A stretch of 64,000 bases of DNA from Frondihabitans sp. Leaf304 (lineage in GTDB: Bacteria > Actinomycetota > Actinomycetes > Actinomycetales > Microbacteriaceae). The stretch lies in the NCBI RefSeq assembly GCF_001423105.1, contig NZ_LMNV01000002.1, forward strand, positions 1,470,242-1,534,241, written 5' to 3'. Every line of letters starts with the position of its first letter. Position 1 is the first letter of the stretch. The position numbers were made by a program, and so were the translations under genes. The notes beneath the pieces are model-generated. The model had not been told where the DNA came from. It ran no database searches and worked only from the letters and a program-made list of their open reading frames with translations. Positions 1 to 9,408 of this stretch are shown here, piece after piece.

Positions 1-346
1 CGATGGTCGCTTTCTCTCGATGTTTCCGTCCGGTGTTCGGAGTCGCTTCAAGCCTAGGATCTCAAGTGGACCCGAGGTCAAGCGGGCGTTCAGGTTCGAG
101 CGATTGAGGCGACATATGACGCGCTCCGTACCTTCGGCCCCCGCTCACAAATCAGGCATCTGGGCGCGGGAGGGGCGTTCTTCCCCGCCCCGTGGGATCC
201 TGCGCGCTTGAGTTCCTGATTCGCGACCCCGGGGCCCCTGTGGAGACTCCCGGCGTCGCCAGAGACGCCCTGGATAGGCTGTCTTCGTCCCCCAGCGAAG
301 TTTCGTGAAGCGGTGCGAGTAGCGCTGCCCCGAGAGAAAGAGCCTG
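1..346. other. Intergenic / unassigned left edge
   Basis: No coding sequence that I can support lies here. Short open frames exist on both strands, but none resembles a known protein or has a convincing ribosome binding site, and the first 60 bases could be the tail of a gene that starts before the window. The only structured part is the repeat element annotated separately at 147-228. The last bases carry a purine-rich GAGAAAG site for the following gene. Confidence 0.5.
147..228. repeat. Dispersed intergenic element, copy A (CAGGMA family)
   Basis: An 82-bp element opens with ACAAATCAGGCA and closes with TTCCTGATTCGCGACC. The ends are inward-facing imperfect inverted repeats (AATCAGGCA against AATCAGGAA read on the other strand). 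The interior is very GC-rich and contains GGGATCCTGCGCGC. The closing 16 bases are identical to those of the copy near 19.1 kb, and the opening CAAATCAGGCA is shared with the copy near 23.5 kb. Confidence 0.65.
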
Positions 347-691
347 ATGTCTGTCGTCAAGATCAACGCCATCCACGTTCCTGAAGGCCAGGGAGCGGAG
401 CTCGAGAAGCGCTTCGCCGCGCGCAAGCACTCCGTCGACGGCTCCAAGGGGTTCGAGGGCTTTCAGCTTCTGCGTCCGGTCAAGGGCGAGGAGCGCTACT
501 TCGTCGTGACCACGTGGGATTCCGAAGAGAGCTTCCAGGAGTGGTCAGCCAACGGCGCGAAGGCGGCTCACGGCCAGGGCGCGCAGTCCGCTGCGGCGCC
601 CGACCCTTCTGCCGCTTCCGAGCAGCCGACCGCCCCCAAGCCCGTCGCGACCGGCGCCGATCTTCTCGAATTCGAGGTCGTCGAGCTCTAG
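347..691 (+). CDS. Antibiotic biosynthesis monooxygenase (ABM)-domain protein
   Basis: A 114-residue protein with a ferredoxin-like ABM fold over about residues 1-85. The opening VVKINAIHVPEGQGAELEKRF and the FVVTTWDSEESFQEW segment are typical of HmoA/YgiN-like monooxygenases, some of which degrade haem. An Ala/Pro-rich stretch (about 78-102) then separates the core from a final LLEFEVVEL strand that probably completes the sheet, an arrangement I regard as usual for actinobacterial members. The ATG follows a GAGAAAG site by a few bases. It appears monocistronic. The substrate cannot be told from sequence; haem degradation is one possibility only. Confidence 0.8.
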   Translation: MSVVKINAIHVPEGQGAELEKRFAARKHSVDGSKGFEGFQLLRPVKGEERYFVVTTWDSEESFQEWSANGAKAAHGQGAQSAAAPDPSAASEQPTAPKPVATGADLLEFEVVEL

Positions 692-754
692 AGCCCTGCG
701 CCTCGAGCTATCCTCGCTCTCGCGGTGCGCCGACCGGGATGGCACCATGGGCTC

Positions 755-1399
755 ATGCCTGCGATCACTGCCGTCTGCCGCGTCGCCCGCCTCCAGCCCG
801 ATTCGGGGTCGCTCGGCGTGACCGCGATCGACAAGCAGCCTCTTGATGAGCCCGTGGCCGTCAAGAAGACGGGCGTCTACGGCGACATTCAGGCCAACCG
901 GGTGCATCACGGCGGTCCCGACAAGGCCGTGTACGCCTTCGCCGACGAAGACGCCGCTCACTTTGGGGCACTGCTGGGTCGCGACGTAGAGCCGGGGCTC
1001 TTCGGTGAGAACCTGCGGACGTCGGGCCTGGATGTCACCGGGGCAATGCTCGGCGAGCGCTGGCACATCGGCGAAAGCCTGGTCGTCGAGGTGACGATGC
1101 CACGCACCCCGTGCGCCACCTTCGCACGCCGCATGCGCGAGCCCCAGTGGGTCAAGCGCTTCACGACCGAAGGTCGCCCCGGCGCATACCTCCGGGTGAT
1201 CAAGGCCGGTCCCGTGGTCGCTGGTGACGAGATCGTGGTGGGCGCTCGCCCCGCCCACGGAATCACGATCGGAGACTGCTTCGCCGGACTCACCGCCGAG
1301 CAGGCCCGCGATCTGCTCGAGATCGAGCGAGAGGGCGGCTTCGTGGCCGATCCTGTCGTCAAGATCGCGCGCAAGACGGCCGCTCAGCAGCTGGCGTGA
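755..1399 (+). CDS. MOSC-domain protein, YiiM type
   Basis: A 214-residue MOSC (molybdenum cofactor sulfurase C-terminal) domain protein. It shows the early TGVYGDIQANRVHHGGPDKAV block, the GLFGENL block and a conserved cysteine in PRTPCATFARRM, all typical of the YiiM subgroup. Such proteins are linked to molybdenum-cofactor-dependent detoxification of N-hydroxylated compounds such as 6-hydroxylaminopurine; the actual substrate here is unknown. The ATG at 755 is preferred because homologues start just before the ITAVCRV strand; a GTG 30 bases upstream is the alternative. No Moco genes lie nearby. Confidence 0.85.
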   Translation: MPAITAVCRVARLQPDSGSLGVTAIDKQPLDEPVAVKKTGVYGDIQANRVHHGGPDKAVYAFADEDAAHFGALLGRDVEPGLFGENLRTSGLDVTGAMLGERWHIGESLVVEVTMPRTPCATFARRMREPQWVKRFTTEGRPGAYLRVIKAGPVVAGDEIVVGARPAHGITIGDCFAGLTAEQARDLLEIEREGGFVADPVVKIARKTAAQQLA

Positions 1400-1420
1400 G
1401 TCGCCGCGCTCGTTCACTTT

Positions 1421-1491
1421 TCAGGTAACGAGCCCCGAGGATCCCACGGGGGCGCGAAAGCACTCACCTCCCGAACCTCGTTTCCTGACTT
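1421..1491. repeat. Dispersed intergenic element, copy B (CAGGMA family, diverged)
   Basis: This element sits just downstream of the MOSC gene. It begins TCAGGTAACGAG, contains GAGGATCCCACGGG and ends TTTCCTGACTTC. The ends again form inward-facing TCAGG/CCTGA repeats, but the similarity to the other copies is limited to the ends and the GGATCC core. Confidence 0.45.
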
Positions 1492-1522
1492 CTGCGCCTC
1501 AGAACTGAGCAGTGACGCCAGA

Positions 1523-1765
1523 TCAGTCGCTCGCGGGTCGCGCCTGAGGCGCCTGCTCCAGCTCGTCGCCACCGTCGCTGCCGTCCGCCTGCTGCTCGGG
1601 GTCGAAGTGTCCGGCCTCGTCGAGCTGCTCGCCTTTGCCGACCTCCTCGTCGCCTTTCGGCACGTGGCGTTCGGCGGAGACTCCGGCCGAGTTCACCGCG
1701 ACGTAGTCGGCTTCGCCGGAGGTCACGCCGCCGAGGGGTTCGGTGGTGTCGGGCTGGTCGCTCAT
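1523..1765 (-). CDS. Small acidic hypothetical protein
   Basis: An 80-residue, strongly acidic and probably disordered protein (MSDQPDTTEPLGG... DEEVGKGEQLDEAGHFDPEQQADGSDGGDELEQ). The start is fixed by a good GAAAGGAA ribosome binding site a few bases upstream; a longer reading frame upstream of it looks like a shadow. It has no cysteines, signal peptide or membrane segment. I do not recognise a family. It could be a stress or hydrophilin-like protein, but nothing beyond composition supports that. Confidence 0.6.
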   Translation of the reverse strand: MSDQPDTTEPLGGVTSGEADYVAVNSAGVSAERHVPKGDEEVGKGEQLDEAGHFDPEQQADGSDGGDELEQAPQARPASD

Positions 1766-1850
1766 GGTGTTCCTTTCGGGGGGGGCGAGGTGCACGGTAG
1801 GCGCTGTAGCGGGCGAACGCCCGTGCGGAGGGAGCGGCGCGTGCGCATCC

Positions 1851-1919
1851 GTCAGGAATGCGGGCGCTCCAGGTCGCGAGATCCCCATGCCCACGCCCGT
1901 GCGCGACCCATTTCCTGAC
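1851..1919. repeat. Dispersed intergenic element, copy C (CAGGMA family)
   Basis: An element bounded by a perfect 8-bp inverted repeat, GTCAGGAA at the left and TTCCTGAC at the right, with a GC-rich interior. It lies between the stop of the hydrolase-like gene and the start of the small acidic gene, both leftward, so it could be part of the terminator or spacer between two transcription units. Confidence 0.6.
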
Positions 1920-1949
1920 GGGCGCACAGCACCGCGCCGCGACCCACCC

Positions 1950-2528
1950 TCAGGCGAACCCGTCGGTCAGCACGGGCTCCCCGGCGCGCTGCCTCTCGGC
2001 GAAGAGCACGATCGACGCCGCGACCGATCGCCGCGAGTCTCCCCCGAGCACGCCGTGACCTCCCCCACGCACGACGCGCACCACGCCGCGTGGCAGCTGC
2101 GTCGCCCAGTTCGCGGCGTCGGCGATGTCGGTCACCGGGTCGGCATCACCATGGAATACGAGCGTGGGCTGACGGATGGAGCGGGCCTCGGGCAGCGCGA
2201 TTCCCGGGGGAAGGCTTATTCCGCGCGACGCCGACGTGACGATGTTGGCGAGCACGAGCGCTTCCACCGTGACGAACGGCTCGGCGGCGAGCGACGCGGC
2301 GGCTGTGGCCCCGACGCCGGAGCCGATCAGGATCCGCGGAAGCTCACGGGAGGCATCAGCGAAGACGTCTCGCGCTCGCTGCAACGACGCGCGGGTGTCG
2401 AGAGCGATGTCGGCGATCGCCTCGACGCTGAACTCGGCGACCTTCAGCACATCGACCAGATGGTGGAGATCTCCGCCGGGATCGCCTCCACCGAGGAGGA
2501 CGACGGTTCCGCGCGCGGAGATGGGCAT
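1950..2528 (-). CDS. Alpha/beta-hydrolase-like protein lacking the nucleophile Ser
   Basis: A 192-residue protein with the order of motifs seen in small alpha/beta hydrolases: a glycine-rich VVLLGGGDPGG strand-loop, the nucleophile elbow region, an HGDADPVTDI acid segment and a GGGHGVLGG histidine segment. At the elbow the sequence is ILIGSGVGA. Aligned with the usual GHSxGG pattern, the nucleophile position is glycine and the serine falls one residue early. The Asp and His positions are kept. It may be a non-catalytic or atypical member. The ATG at 2528 lacks a strong ribosome binding site, so the true start could differ slightly. The NRDE gene follows upstream on the same strand. Confidence 0.6.
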   Translation of the reverse strand: MPISARGTVVLLGGGDPGGDLHHLVDVLKVAEFSVEAIADIALDTRASLQRARDVFADASRELPRILIGSGVGATAAASLAAEPFVTVEALVLANIVTSASRGISLPPGIALPEARSIRQPTLVFHGDADPVTDIADAANWATQLPRGVVRVVRGGGHGVLGGDSRRSVAASIVLFAERQRAGEPVLTDGFA

Positions 2529-2635
2529 GTACTGATGGTCCGCGTTTCGAGCGAACGCCGCTACGACGTGACGATCTGTGACGCTCCTGGCACGCCGAGA
2601 GAGCGCCAGAAGCCGCGACGCCACGCGACGACGGC

Positions 2636-3367
2636 TCAGCCCCAGTGGAGCCCGCCCTCCAGATGCCCGGGGTGATCGAGTCGCGCGTGGCGCAGGTCGA
2701 CGCGTCCCGGCTGCAGGGCGAGGGTCGAGACGGAGAGGGAGGCGTAGTGGTGACCGTCGATGACGTCGGAGCGGAAGAGCGCCTGGTCGTCGCTGGTCGA
2801 GAGGGAGGAGCTGTCGGCGAGGACCCCGAGCCACGGTTGCCAGGATCCTGAATCGAGCACACACGTCGGTCGCGCCGCCGCCCGGAACTCCGGCAGCCAG
2901 CGCAATTCGCGCGGAACCGAGGCGACGTCCGGCCCCTCGTGCGTGATCATGTGCACGCCGGGGGGCAGCTCCGTCGACGTCACGGCGCGGCCGTCCCATC
3001 GCGTGAACCGCACCGATTCGGGCGTCAGCTCAACCAGGTTGTACGACCGGAACCGAGGATCCGACGGCTCACCGAGCGAGCCCGTCACCGAGTCGAGCGG
3101 CAGCGCGCCGCGCGAGATGTAGCCGTCTGCCGGCTCGGCGACCACCTCGTGTCGGTTGAGCACCACGGCCGCCCGCGCTGGTTCGGCGTTCGTCGCCAAC
3201 CACGCCCCGCCCGCTTCGCGGTCGTGCACGCCGCGGACGCCATCGCCGAGCTCCGGCCACCATGCTCCCGGGGCGTCCCACGGGCGGTCGACGGCCTCGT
3301 CGCGGAGGCCGAGAAGCACGACCGGCCAGTCGGCGGTCGGGTCGAATCCGATGATGACGGTGCACAC
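2636..3367 (-). CDS. NRDE-family (TANGO2-like) protein
   Basis: A 243-residue protein beginning VCTVIIGFDP. It carries the NRDE pattern as LATNAEPARAAVVLNRHEV and the downstream SRGALPLDSV block of the TANGO2/NRDE family. The N-terminal Cys-2 after the initiator suggests an Ntn-hydrolase-like fold. Human TANGO2 is linked to haem or lipid handling; the bacterial role is unknown. The GTG at 3367 is chosen because the family begins Met-Cys. The gene is divergent from coaBC, with only about 57 bases between the two starts, so they probably share a promoter region. Confidence 0.8.
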   Translation of the reverse strand: MCTVIIGFDPTADWPVVLLGLRDEAVDRPWDAPGAWWPELGDGVRGVHDREAGGAWLATNAEPARAAVVLNRHEVVAEPADGYISRGALPLDSVTGSLGEPSDPRFRSYNLVELTPESVRFTRWDGRAVTSTELPPGVHMITHEGPDVASVPRELRWLPEFRAAARPTCVLDSGSWQPWLGVLADSSSLSTSDDQALFRSDVIDGHHYASLSVSTLALQPGRVDLRHARLDHPGHLEGGLHWG

Positions 3368-3424
3368 TCGGCCAGGATAGAGGCGAGTGCCCCGGCACTC
3401 CCAGCCAGCAACGGAAGGACCATC

Positions 3425-4693
3425 GTGGGCGACCGCCTGAACATCGTCGTAGGACTCACCGGCGGCATCGCCGCGTACAAGGCGGTCGGCGTGGCCCGGT
3501 TGCTCGTGAAGGCCGGGCACGACGTGCACATCGTTCCGACCGAGGCCGCGCTCCGTTTCGTCGGCCTCCCCACGCTCGAGGCGCTGAGCCGCAACCCCGT
3601 GACGGTGTCGCTCTACGACGATGTCGCGGCGGTGCGGCATGTGGCACTCGGGCAGGCGGCCGATCTCGTCATCGTCGCTCCGGCGACGGCCAACACGCTC
3701 GCCAAGCTGGCCGCCGGCCTGGCCGACGATCTCCTCGGCACGACGATCCTCGCGTCGCGTGCGCCGCTCGTCGTGGCTCCGGCCATGCATACCGAGATGT
3801 GGTCGAACGCGGCGACGCGAGCCAACGTCGCCACGCTGCGCTCTCGCGGCGTGACCTTCGTCGGGCCGGAGTCAGGGGCCCTGACCGGCGCCGATGCCGG
3901 AGAAGGGCGAATGAGCGAGCCCGAAGCCATCTTCGCCGCCGCCCTGGCCGCTTTTCAGGAGAGCACGGCCACTCCCCAGGACAGGACGGCCACTCGTCAG
4001 GACGAACCCCGCGCTCGCGACCTCGAGGGAGTGCGAGTGGTCGTCTCCGCCGGGGGCACTCGGGAGCCGCTCGATCCGGTGCGGTTCTTGGGCAACCGCT
4101 CGAGTGGGAAGCAGGGCGTGGCGCTCGCACGAGCCGCAGCCGATCGCGGCGCCGAGGTGACTCTGGTAGCCGCGCACCTGGATCCTGATGTCGATACCAC
4201 CGGCCTCGACACAGTCGCCGTCACCACGGCGTCCGAGATGGCTCTCGCCGTCGAGAGCATCGCCGAGGTCTCGGATCTGATCGTCATGGCGGCTGCCGTG
4301 GCCGACTACCGCCCGGCCACCGTCTCGGAGTCGAAGATCAAGAAAGACGACCACGGCGACGATCTGACGCTTCAGCTCGTGCGCAACCCCGACATCCTGG
4401 CGGGGCTCGCCGCGAACCGACGGCCCGGTCAGCTAATCGTGGGGTTCGCGGCCGAGACCGCCCCCGACCGGGAGTCCCTGCTGGAGCTCGGCCGCACCAA
4501 GGCGGCTCGCAAGAAGGCCGATCTGCTCGTGGTCAACGCTGTCGGCTGGGCGGCGGGATTCGGCACCGACGACAACGCGATCCTGATGCTGACACCCGAC
4601 GGGTCGATCAAGGCCGAGGCCAGCGGGTCGAAGCGCGAGGTAGCCGATGCACTGATCAACCAGGTGGTTGAGTTGCGGGCCGCAGCCGACTAG
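3425..4693 (+). CDS. coaBC: Bifunctional phosphopantothenoylcysteine decarboxylase / phosphopantothenate-cysteine ligase
   Basis: A 422-residue fused coenzyme A biosynthesis enzyme. The N-terminal CoaC flavoprotein half shows GLTGGIAAYK, the active histidine in RHVALGQ, PATANTLAKLA and the PAMHTEMW motif. The C-terminal CoaB half shows NRSSGKQG and AAAVADYRP. The Cys-containing ACGD segment of the E. coli enzyme reads LTGADAGEGRM here; I believe this is common in actinobacteria. The linker contains an in-frame 7-residue tandem repeat (TATPQDR/TATRQDE). The GTG start follows a GGAAGGA site. The stop overlaps the stop of the convergent LCP gene by three bases. Confidence 0.93.
   Translation: MGDRLNIVVGLTGGIAAYKAVGVARLLVKAGHDVHIVPTEAALRFVGLPTLEALSRNPVTVSLYDDVAAVRHVALGQAADLVIVAPATANTLAKLAAGLADDLLGTTILASRAPLVVAPAMHTEMWSNAATRANVATLRSRGVTFVGPESGALTGADAGEGRMSEPEAIFAAALAAFQESTATPQDRTATRQDEPRARDLEGVRVVVSAGGTREPLDPVRFLGNRSSGKQGVALARAAADRGAEVTLVAAHLDPDVDTTGLDTVAVTTASEMALAVESIAEVSDLIVMAAAVADYRPATVSESKIKKDDHGDDLTLQLVRNPDILAGLAANRRPGQLIVGFAAETAPDRESLLELGRTKAARKKADLLVVNAVGWAAGFGTDDNAILMLTPDGSIKAEASGSKREVADALINQVVELRAAAD
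3965..4006. repeat. 21-bp in-frame tandem repeat in the coaBC linker
   Basis: Two adjacent 21-bp units, each opening ACGGCCACTC and closing CAGGA(C/A), encode TATPQDR and TATRQDE. They lie exactly between the decarboxylase and ligase domains, where length is free to vary. The repeated CAGGAC words resemble the ends of the dispersed intergenic elements, but that may be chance. Confidence 0.6.
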
Positions 4694-5988
4694 TACTGCC
4701 CCTTCTTGGAGCAGGTCTTCTGGGCTGCCGTCTGACCGGAGACCGACGGTGGGAGGGTGACCGCGGGGGCGGGGGCGGATCCTGGTCTCGTGGATTTGGT
4801 GGCGGTGGGAGTCGGTGCGGCACCGCCCGTGGGAGTTGGCGTCGCTGTCGCCTTCGGCGTCGACGTCGCCGACGGGCTCGTGTCGACCTCCGCCGCGTCG
4901 CCGGTAGTTCCGCTCAAGCGGATGGGCTGATCGGACTGCAGCGCCGTGTTCAGCTGCTCCGCGGCGTAGACGTTGGGCACCACCCGGTTGATGTTGTCAG
5001 GATCTTGACCCACCGGGTACTGGACGAACACCATGTTGTCGAGTCCGACCTTCTGCACCGCCTGCACGATGCCGAGGAGGGTCTTCACGTTCAATGTGTC
5101 GGAGAGCAGCATGTTCTTGGCCGCCGCCGACGCGATCGAATAGAGCTTGAACGGGTTGGTCAGCGTCGTCGAGCTGGTGAGCTCGCGGGCCAGCGACGAC
5201 ATGAACACCTGCTGGTTGCTGATGCGCCCCAGGTCGCTTCCGTCGCCCACGCCTTTCCTGCTTCTCAGGAACGAAAGCGCTTCGCTGCCGACGAGCGTGC
5301 GCTCGCCCGCTTTGAGATCGAGGGGCGGCGTCACGTTGTAGTCGACGATCGGGGTCGCCAGGCAGACGGTCACCCCGCCGATCGCCGACGAGATGGCGCT
5401 GGTGCCGTCGAATGTGACGCTGGCCGCGTAGGGGATGTCGAGGCCGGTGAGCTGTTCGACGGTCAGGACGGCGCAGGCGAGGCCGTTGCGATCGTCTCCC
5501 CCGCGGCTGAGCGCCGTGTTGAGCATGGACTTGCTACTGGAATACGAGGATCCGCCCGACGCCGTGGGGCAGGACGGGATGGGGATCTCGAGGTCTCGCG
5601 GAAAACTCACGACGGAGATCGAATCGTGGTTCTTCGAGATGTGAAGGAGGATGTTGACGTCGTTGTTGCCGGAGCCGGTGCTGGCGCTCTGGTTGGCGGA
5701 ATCGGAGTACTCGGCCCCCTGCTTCGAGCGCGTGTCGGTTCCGACCAGGAGCATGTTCACCTCGCCGACGGTCTGACCGGCGGGTGCCTTCGGCAGAGGC
5801 TCCGCCGTGCGCCCGGGAAGGTGCGGGATGTGCACGGGAGGAGCGGCGGTCGCGACGACATCGTGTGCGGCGTACGCCGCCACGCACGCCGAGGAGACGA
5901 GCGCGACCGCAACCGCGAGCCCCACGAATCGGAACGCGGAGGCGACCGGGTGGCTCTCGCGGAGCCGCCCGTGCTGAATCTGAGCCAT
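4690..5988 (-). CDS. LytR-CpsA-Psr (LCP) family cell-wall glycopolymer ligase
   Basis: A 432-residue membrane protein with one N-terminal transmembrane helix (about 18-42). It continues with an extracellular LCP domain (about 75-300) and a Pro/Thr/Ala-rich tail ending in a Cys-Lys motif. Diagnostic motifs are NMLLVGTDTRS, VVSFPRDLEIPIP and the arginine-rich FLRSRKGVGDGSDLGRISNQQ. LCP enzymes transfer undecaprenyl-phosphate-linked glycopolymers to peptidoglycan or arabinogalactan. Here it could act on the polysaccharide made 35 kb away, but no linkage shows this. It is read toward coaBC and shares its final bases with that gene. Confidence 0.9.
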   Translation of the reverse strand: MAQIQHGRLRESHPVASAFRFVGLAVAVALVSSACVAAYAAHDVVATAAPPVHIPHLPGRTAEPLPKAPAGQTVGEVNMLLVGTDTRSKQGAEYSDSANQSASTGSGNNDVNILLHISKNHDSISVVSFPRDLEIPIPSCPTASGGSSYSSSKSMLNTALSRGGDDRNGLACAVLTVEQLTGLDIPYAASVTFDGTSAISSAIGGVTVCLATPIVDYNVTPPLDLKAGERTLVGSEALSFLRSRKGVGDGSDLGRISNQQVFMSSLARELTSSTTLTNPFKLYSIASAAAKNMLLSDTLNVKTLLGIVQAVQKVGLDNMVFVQYPVGQDPDNINRVVPNVYAAEQLNTALQSDQPIRLSGTTGDAAEVDTSPSATSTPKATATPTPTGGAAPTPTATKSTRPGSAPAPAVTLPPSVSGQTAAQKTCSKKGQY

Positions 5989-6113
5989 GGCACTCCAACG
6001 GAGACGTGGGTCGGATTCTCAGAGTAAGCGACAGGTGCATGCTCCTGTGACGTGCGACACACCCCCGTCCTGGGGGCGTCGGACGTGCGAACCATCGCGC
6101 GCCGATAGGTCAT

Positions 6114-6153
6114 GCGGACTCTCCGTCGCGCCGCGGCACGTCGCGGAGTCCGC
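6114..6153 (-). terminator. Hairpin downstream of sufU, possible terminator
   Basis: The arms GCGGACTC(T)CCG and CGGAGTCCGC face each other across an 18-base GC-rich loop, about 55 bases beyond the sufU stop on the minus strand. No T-run follows, so it is either a weak or factor-assisted terminator or merely structural. Confidence 0.35.
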
Positions 6154-6178
6154 TGGGCGTCTCTTTACTCGGCGGCGA

Positions 6179-6221
6179 CTAGCTCGACGCCGGGCGACTC
6201 GGCGCCCGCTAGCTCGGCGCC
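6179..6221. repeat. Duplicated stop-codon region of sufU
   Basis: A 13-bp word CTAGCTCG(G/A)CGCC occurs at 6209 (containing the sufU stop on the minus strand) and again 30 bases further downstream at 6179. The spacing is a multiple of three, so the second copy provides an in-frame reserve TAG. Confidence 0.55.
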
Positions 6222-6669
6222 AGCCGCGCCCCGAGCTGCGTCGCGCACGCCTCCGCCGCGACCCACGAGAGCATCGCGCACTTCACCCGCATGACGAACT
6301 TCGACACCCCCTGGAAGGCGACCGCGTCGCCCAGAAGATCTTCGTCGGGCTCGCCCACACCTTTCGAGCGCATCATGCCGCGGAAGGCCTCTGTTCGTTC
6401 GGCGAGCTCGGCCAGGGTCAGCCCGGGCGCCATCCCCGCCAGCACCGACGCGGAGGCCATCGAGATGCTGCAGCCGTCGCCCTCCCAGGCGAGTGAGCGA
6501 ATTGTGTCGGTGCCTGCTTCCATGACCACGCGAACCGTGATCTCGTCGCCGCAGGTCGGGTTCCGTTCGAAGTGTTCCGCGTCGGCACCGGGCAGTTCGC
6601 CTTCGCCCGTGCGCGCTTTGGAGTGGTCGAGGATCACCTGCTGATAGAGCCCCGCGAGTGCGTCAGCCA

Positions 6670-6670
<1 letters not shown>
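6209..6670 (-). CDS. sufU: Fe-S cluster assembly scaffold / sulfur acceptor SufU
   Basis: A 153-residue SufU protein. The zinc and cysteine ligands of the family are visible at Cys40 and Asp42 (NPTCGDE), Cys67 (GDGCSIS) and Cys131 (VKCAMLSW). The insert of about 20 residues that separates SufU from IscU is present (EAFRGMMRSKGVGEP). SufU accepts persulfide sulfur from SufS. It overlaps the sufS stop by one base (ATGA) and is surely co-translated with it. The sufBCD genes are not in this window. Confidence 0.93.
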
Positions 6671-8001
<1,331 letters not shown>

Positions 8002-8071
8002 TTACGCCCAGGGCGTCTTTACTCGCCGTCTGGGAAGCCGAGGCAACTCGAGCGTTGCGAGCCCGAGACGG

Positions 8072-9277
8072 TTACGCGTCGGCCGTAACGGCCTCGCGCT
8101 TGACCGGCTGCGACCATGACGCGGGCTCGAAGCGCTTCTTGATCTTCAAGAACGGCTTTTCGACGGCGAAGTGGCTGCCGATGGCGACGAGGCTGGCTGC
8201 CACGACCAGGGCGAACTTGCCCCAGAGACCGTGGACGTAGGGCTCGACCAGGGCGATGACGACCATGTGCCAGAGGTAGAGCGAATACGACACGTTCCGG
8301 CCGAACCAGGCCATTGGCTTCCACGACAGGGCGATCGACAGCGGGGAACGCCGCGACACCATTCCGCCGATCAGCAGGGCCGACGCGAGGCCGACCAAAG
8401 GCAGGGTGAAACCGAAGGTCGTCGCGGTCTGCTGCCAGCCTTCGCCGGGCAGACCGTCGTTCATCATCGCGGCGATCGTGACCACGCCTACGAATCCGAC
8501 CCAGCTGGCCACGGCTCCAAACCAGCCCGCGAAGAACGTGCGTGCTCGTTCGTGCGTCAGGGCGAGGGCGAGAACGCAGCCCATCATGAGCGGAGCGACG
8601 TTCGACACCGGGCTGAAGTAGATGTCGGGAGTCGCGATCCCCGAGGGCGTGTCGTAGAGAACAGCCGAGAAGACGCAGGAGGCGATAACGGCAGCGGCGC
8701 CGATCCAGGCGATCACTTTGCGACGCAGCCCCTTCGAGAGCAGCAGAAGCAGGATCGGGGGCCAGATCAGATAGAACTGCTCCTCCATCGCCAGGCTCCA
8801 GCCGGGCGCGAAGACGCCCTGCGACACGTGGGCGAAGGCGCGCATGAAGTTGCCGGTGTACGTGAGAGCGATCAAGGCACCGCTTCCGGCGCCGACGTCG
8901 GAGTAGCCGTAATCGCCCACCAGGAACCACAGAGCTGCTGCGACGACCACGACGGCCACGAGCGACGGATAGAGCCGAAGGATCCGGCGCACCCAGAATC
9001 GACCCAACCGGATCGTGGCCTCCCGGCGGTGCTCTTCCAGCAGCAGCGACGTGATCAGGTAGCCCGAGAGCACGAAGAACACGTTGACACCGACGAAGCC
9101 GCCCTTCATGCCGGGAACGTGCAGGTGGTAGAGAACGACGCCGAGGATGGCGAGCGCGCGCAGCCCATCCAGGGGCAGCACTCGTCCGCCCTTCGCGGGG
9201 GCCTTGTCGTGCTCCGAAATGTCTCTCGCCGGACGGGTTGGAGCGGTGACCGGCTTGATCGGGGTCGTCGTCGCCAT
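8072..9277 (-). CDS. Acyltransferase 3 family membrane protein (OafA-like)
   Basis: A 401-residue integral membrane protein with about ten hydrophobic helices. The family signature is at the start: LPLDGLRALAILGVVLYHL followed by GGFVGVNVFFVLSGYLI, with the conserved Arg and His of O-acyltransferases. There is no C-terminal SGNH domain. It probably O-acetylates a cell-surface sugar, but the acceptor is unknown. A hydrophilic, Lys/Pro-rich N-terminal tail of about 30 residues is cytoplasmic. It stands alone. Confidence 0.87.
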   Translation of the reverse strand: MATTTPIKPVTAPTRPARDISEHDKAPAKGGRVLPLDGLRALAILGVVLYHLHVPGMKGGFVGVNVFFVLSGYLITSLLLEEHRREATIRLGRFWVRRILRLYPSLVAVVVVAAALWFLVGDYGYSDVGAGSGALIALTYTGNFMRAFAHVSQGVFAPGWSLAMEEQFYLIWPPILLLLLSKGLRRKVIAWIGAAAVIASCVFSAVLYDTPSGIATPDIYFSPVSNVAPLMMGCVLALALTHERARTFFAGWFGAVASWVGFVGVVTIAAMMNDGLPGEGWQQTATTFGFTLPLVGLASALLIGGMVSRRSPLSIALSWKPMAWFGRNVSYSLYLWHMVVIALVEPYVHGLWGKFALVVAASLVAIGSHFAVEKPFLKIKKRFEPASWSQPVKREAVTADA

Positions 9278-9356
9278 CAGGCCAGTGAACTCTTTCTCAC
9301 CTATGGAGAGCCTGATAACGATTTGCTGAGTGTCGCTTCTCGACCGGATCGGGCCG

Positions 9357-9408
9357 CTAGAGCGGACGCGCGGGCACGCCCCGGCTAGAGCGGACGCGCG
9401 GGCACGCC
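9357..9408. repeat. Tandem duplication of the cysE 3' end
   Basis: The 24-bp word beginning CTAGAGCGGACGCG, which encodes the last seven codons and stop of the serine acetyltransferase, is repeated perfectly 28 bases downstream. The shift is not a multiple of three, so this copy is not an in-frame reserve stop. Confidence 0.8.

Noticed and set aside
80-125. A TTCGAG word resembling a tRNA T-loop
   Set aside because: No flanking T-stem, anticodon arm or acceptor stem could be paired.
20-211. A 63-codon frame at the left edge
   Set aside because: It runs through repeat element A, lacks a ribosome binding site and has no recognisable similarity.
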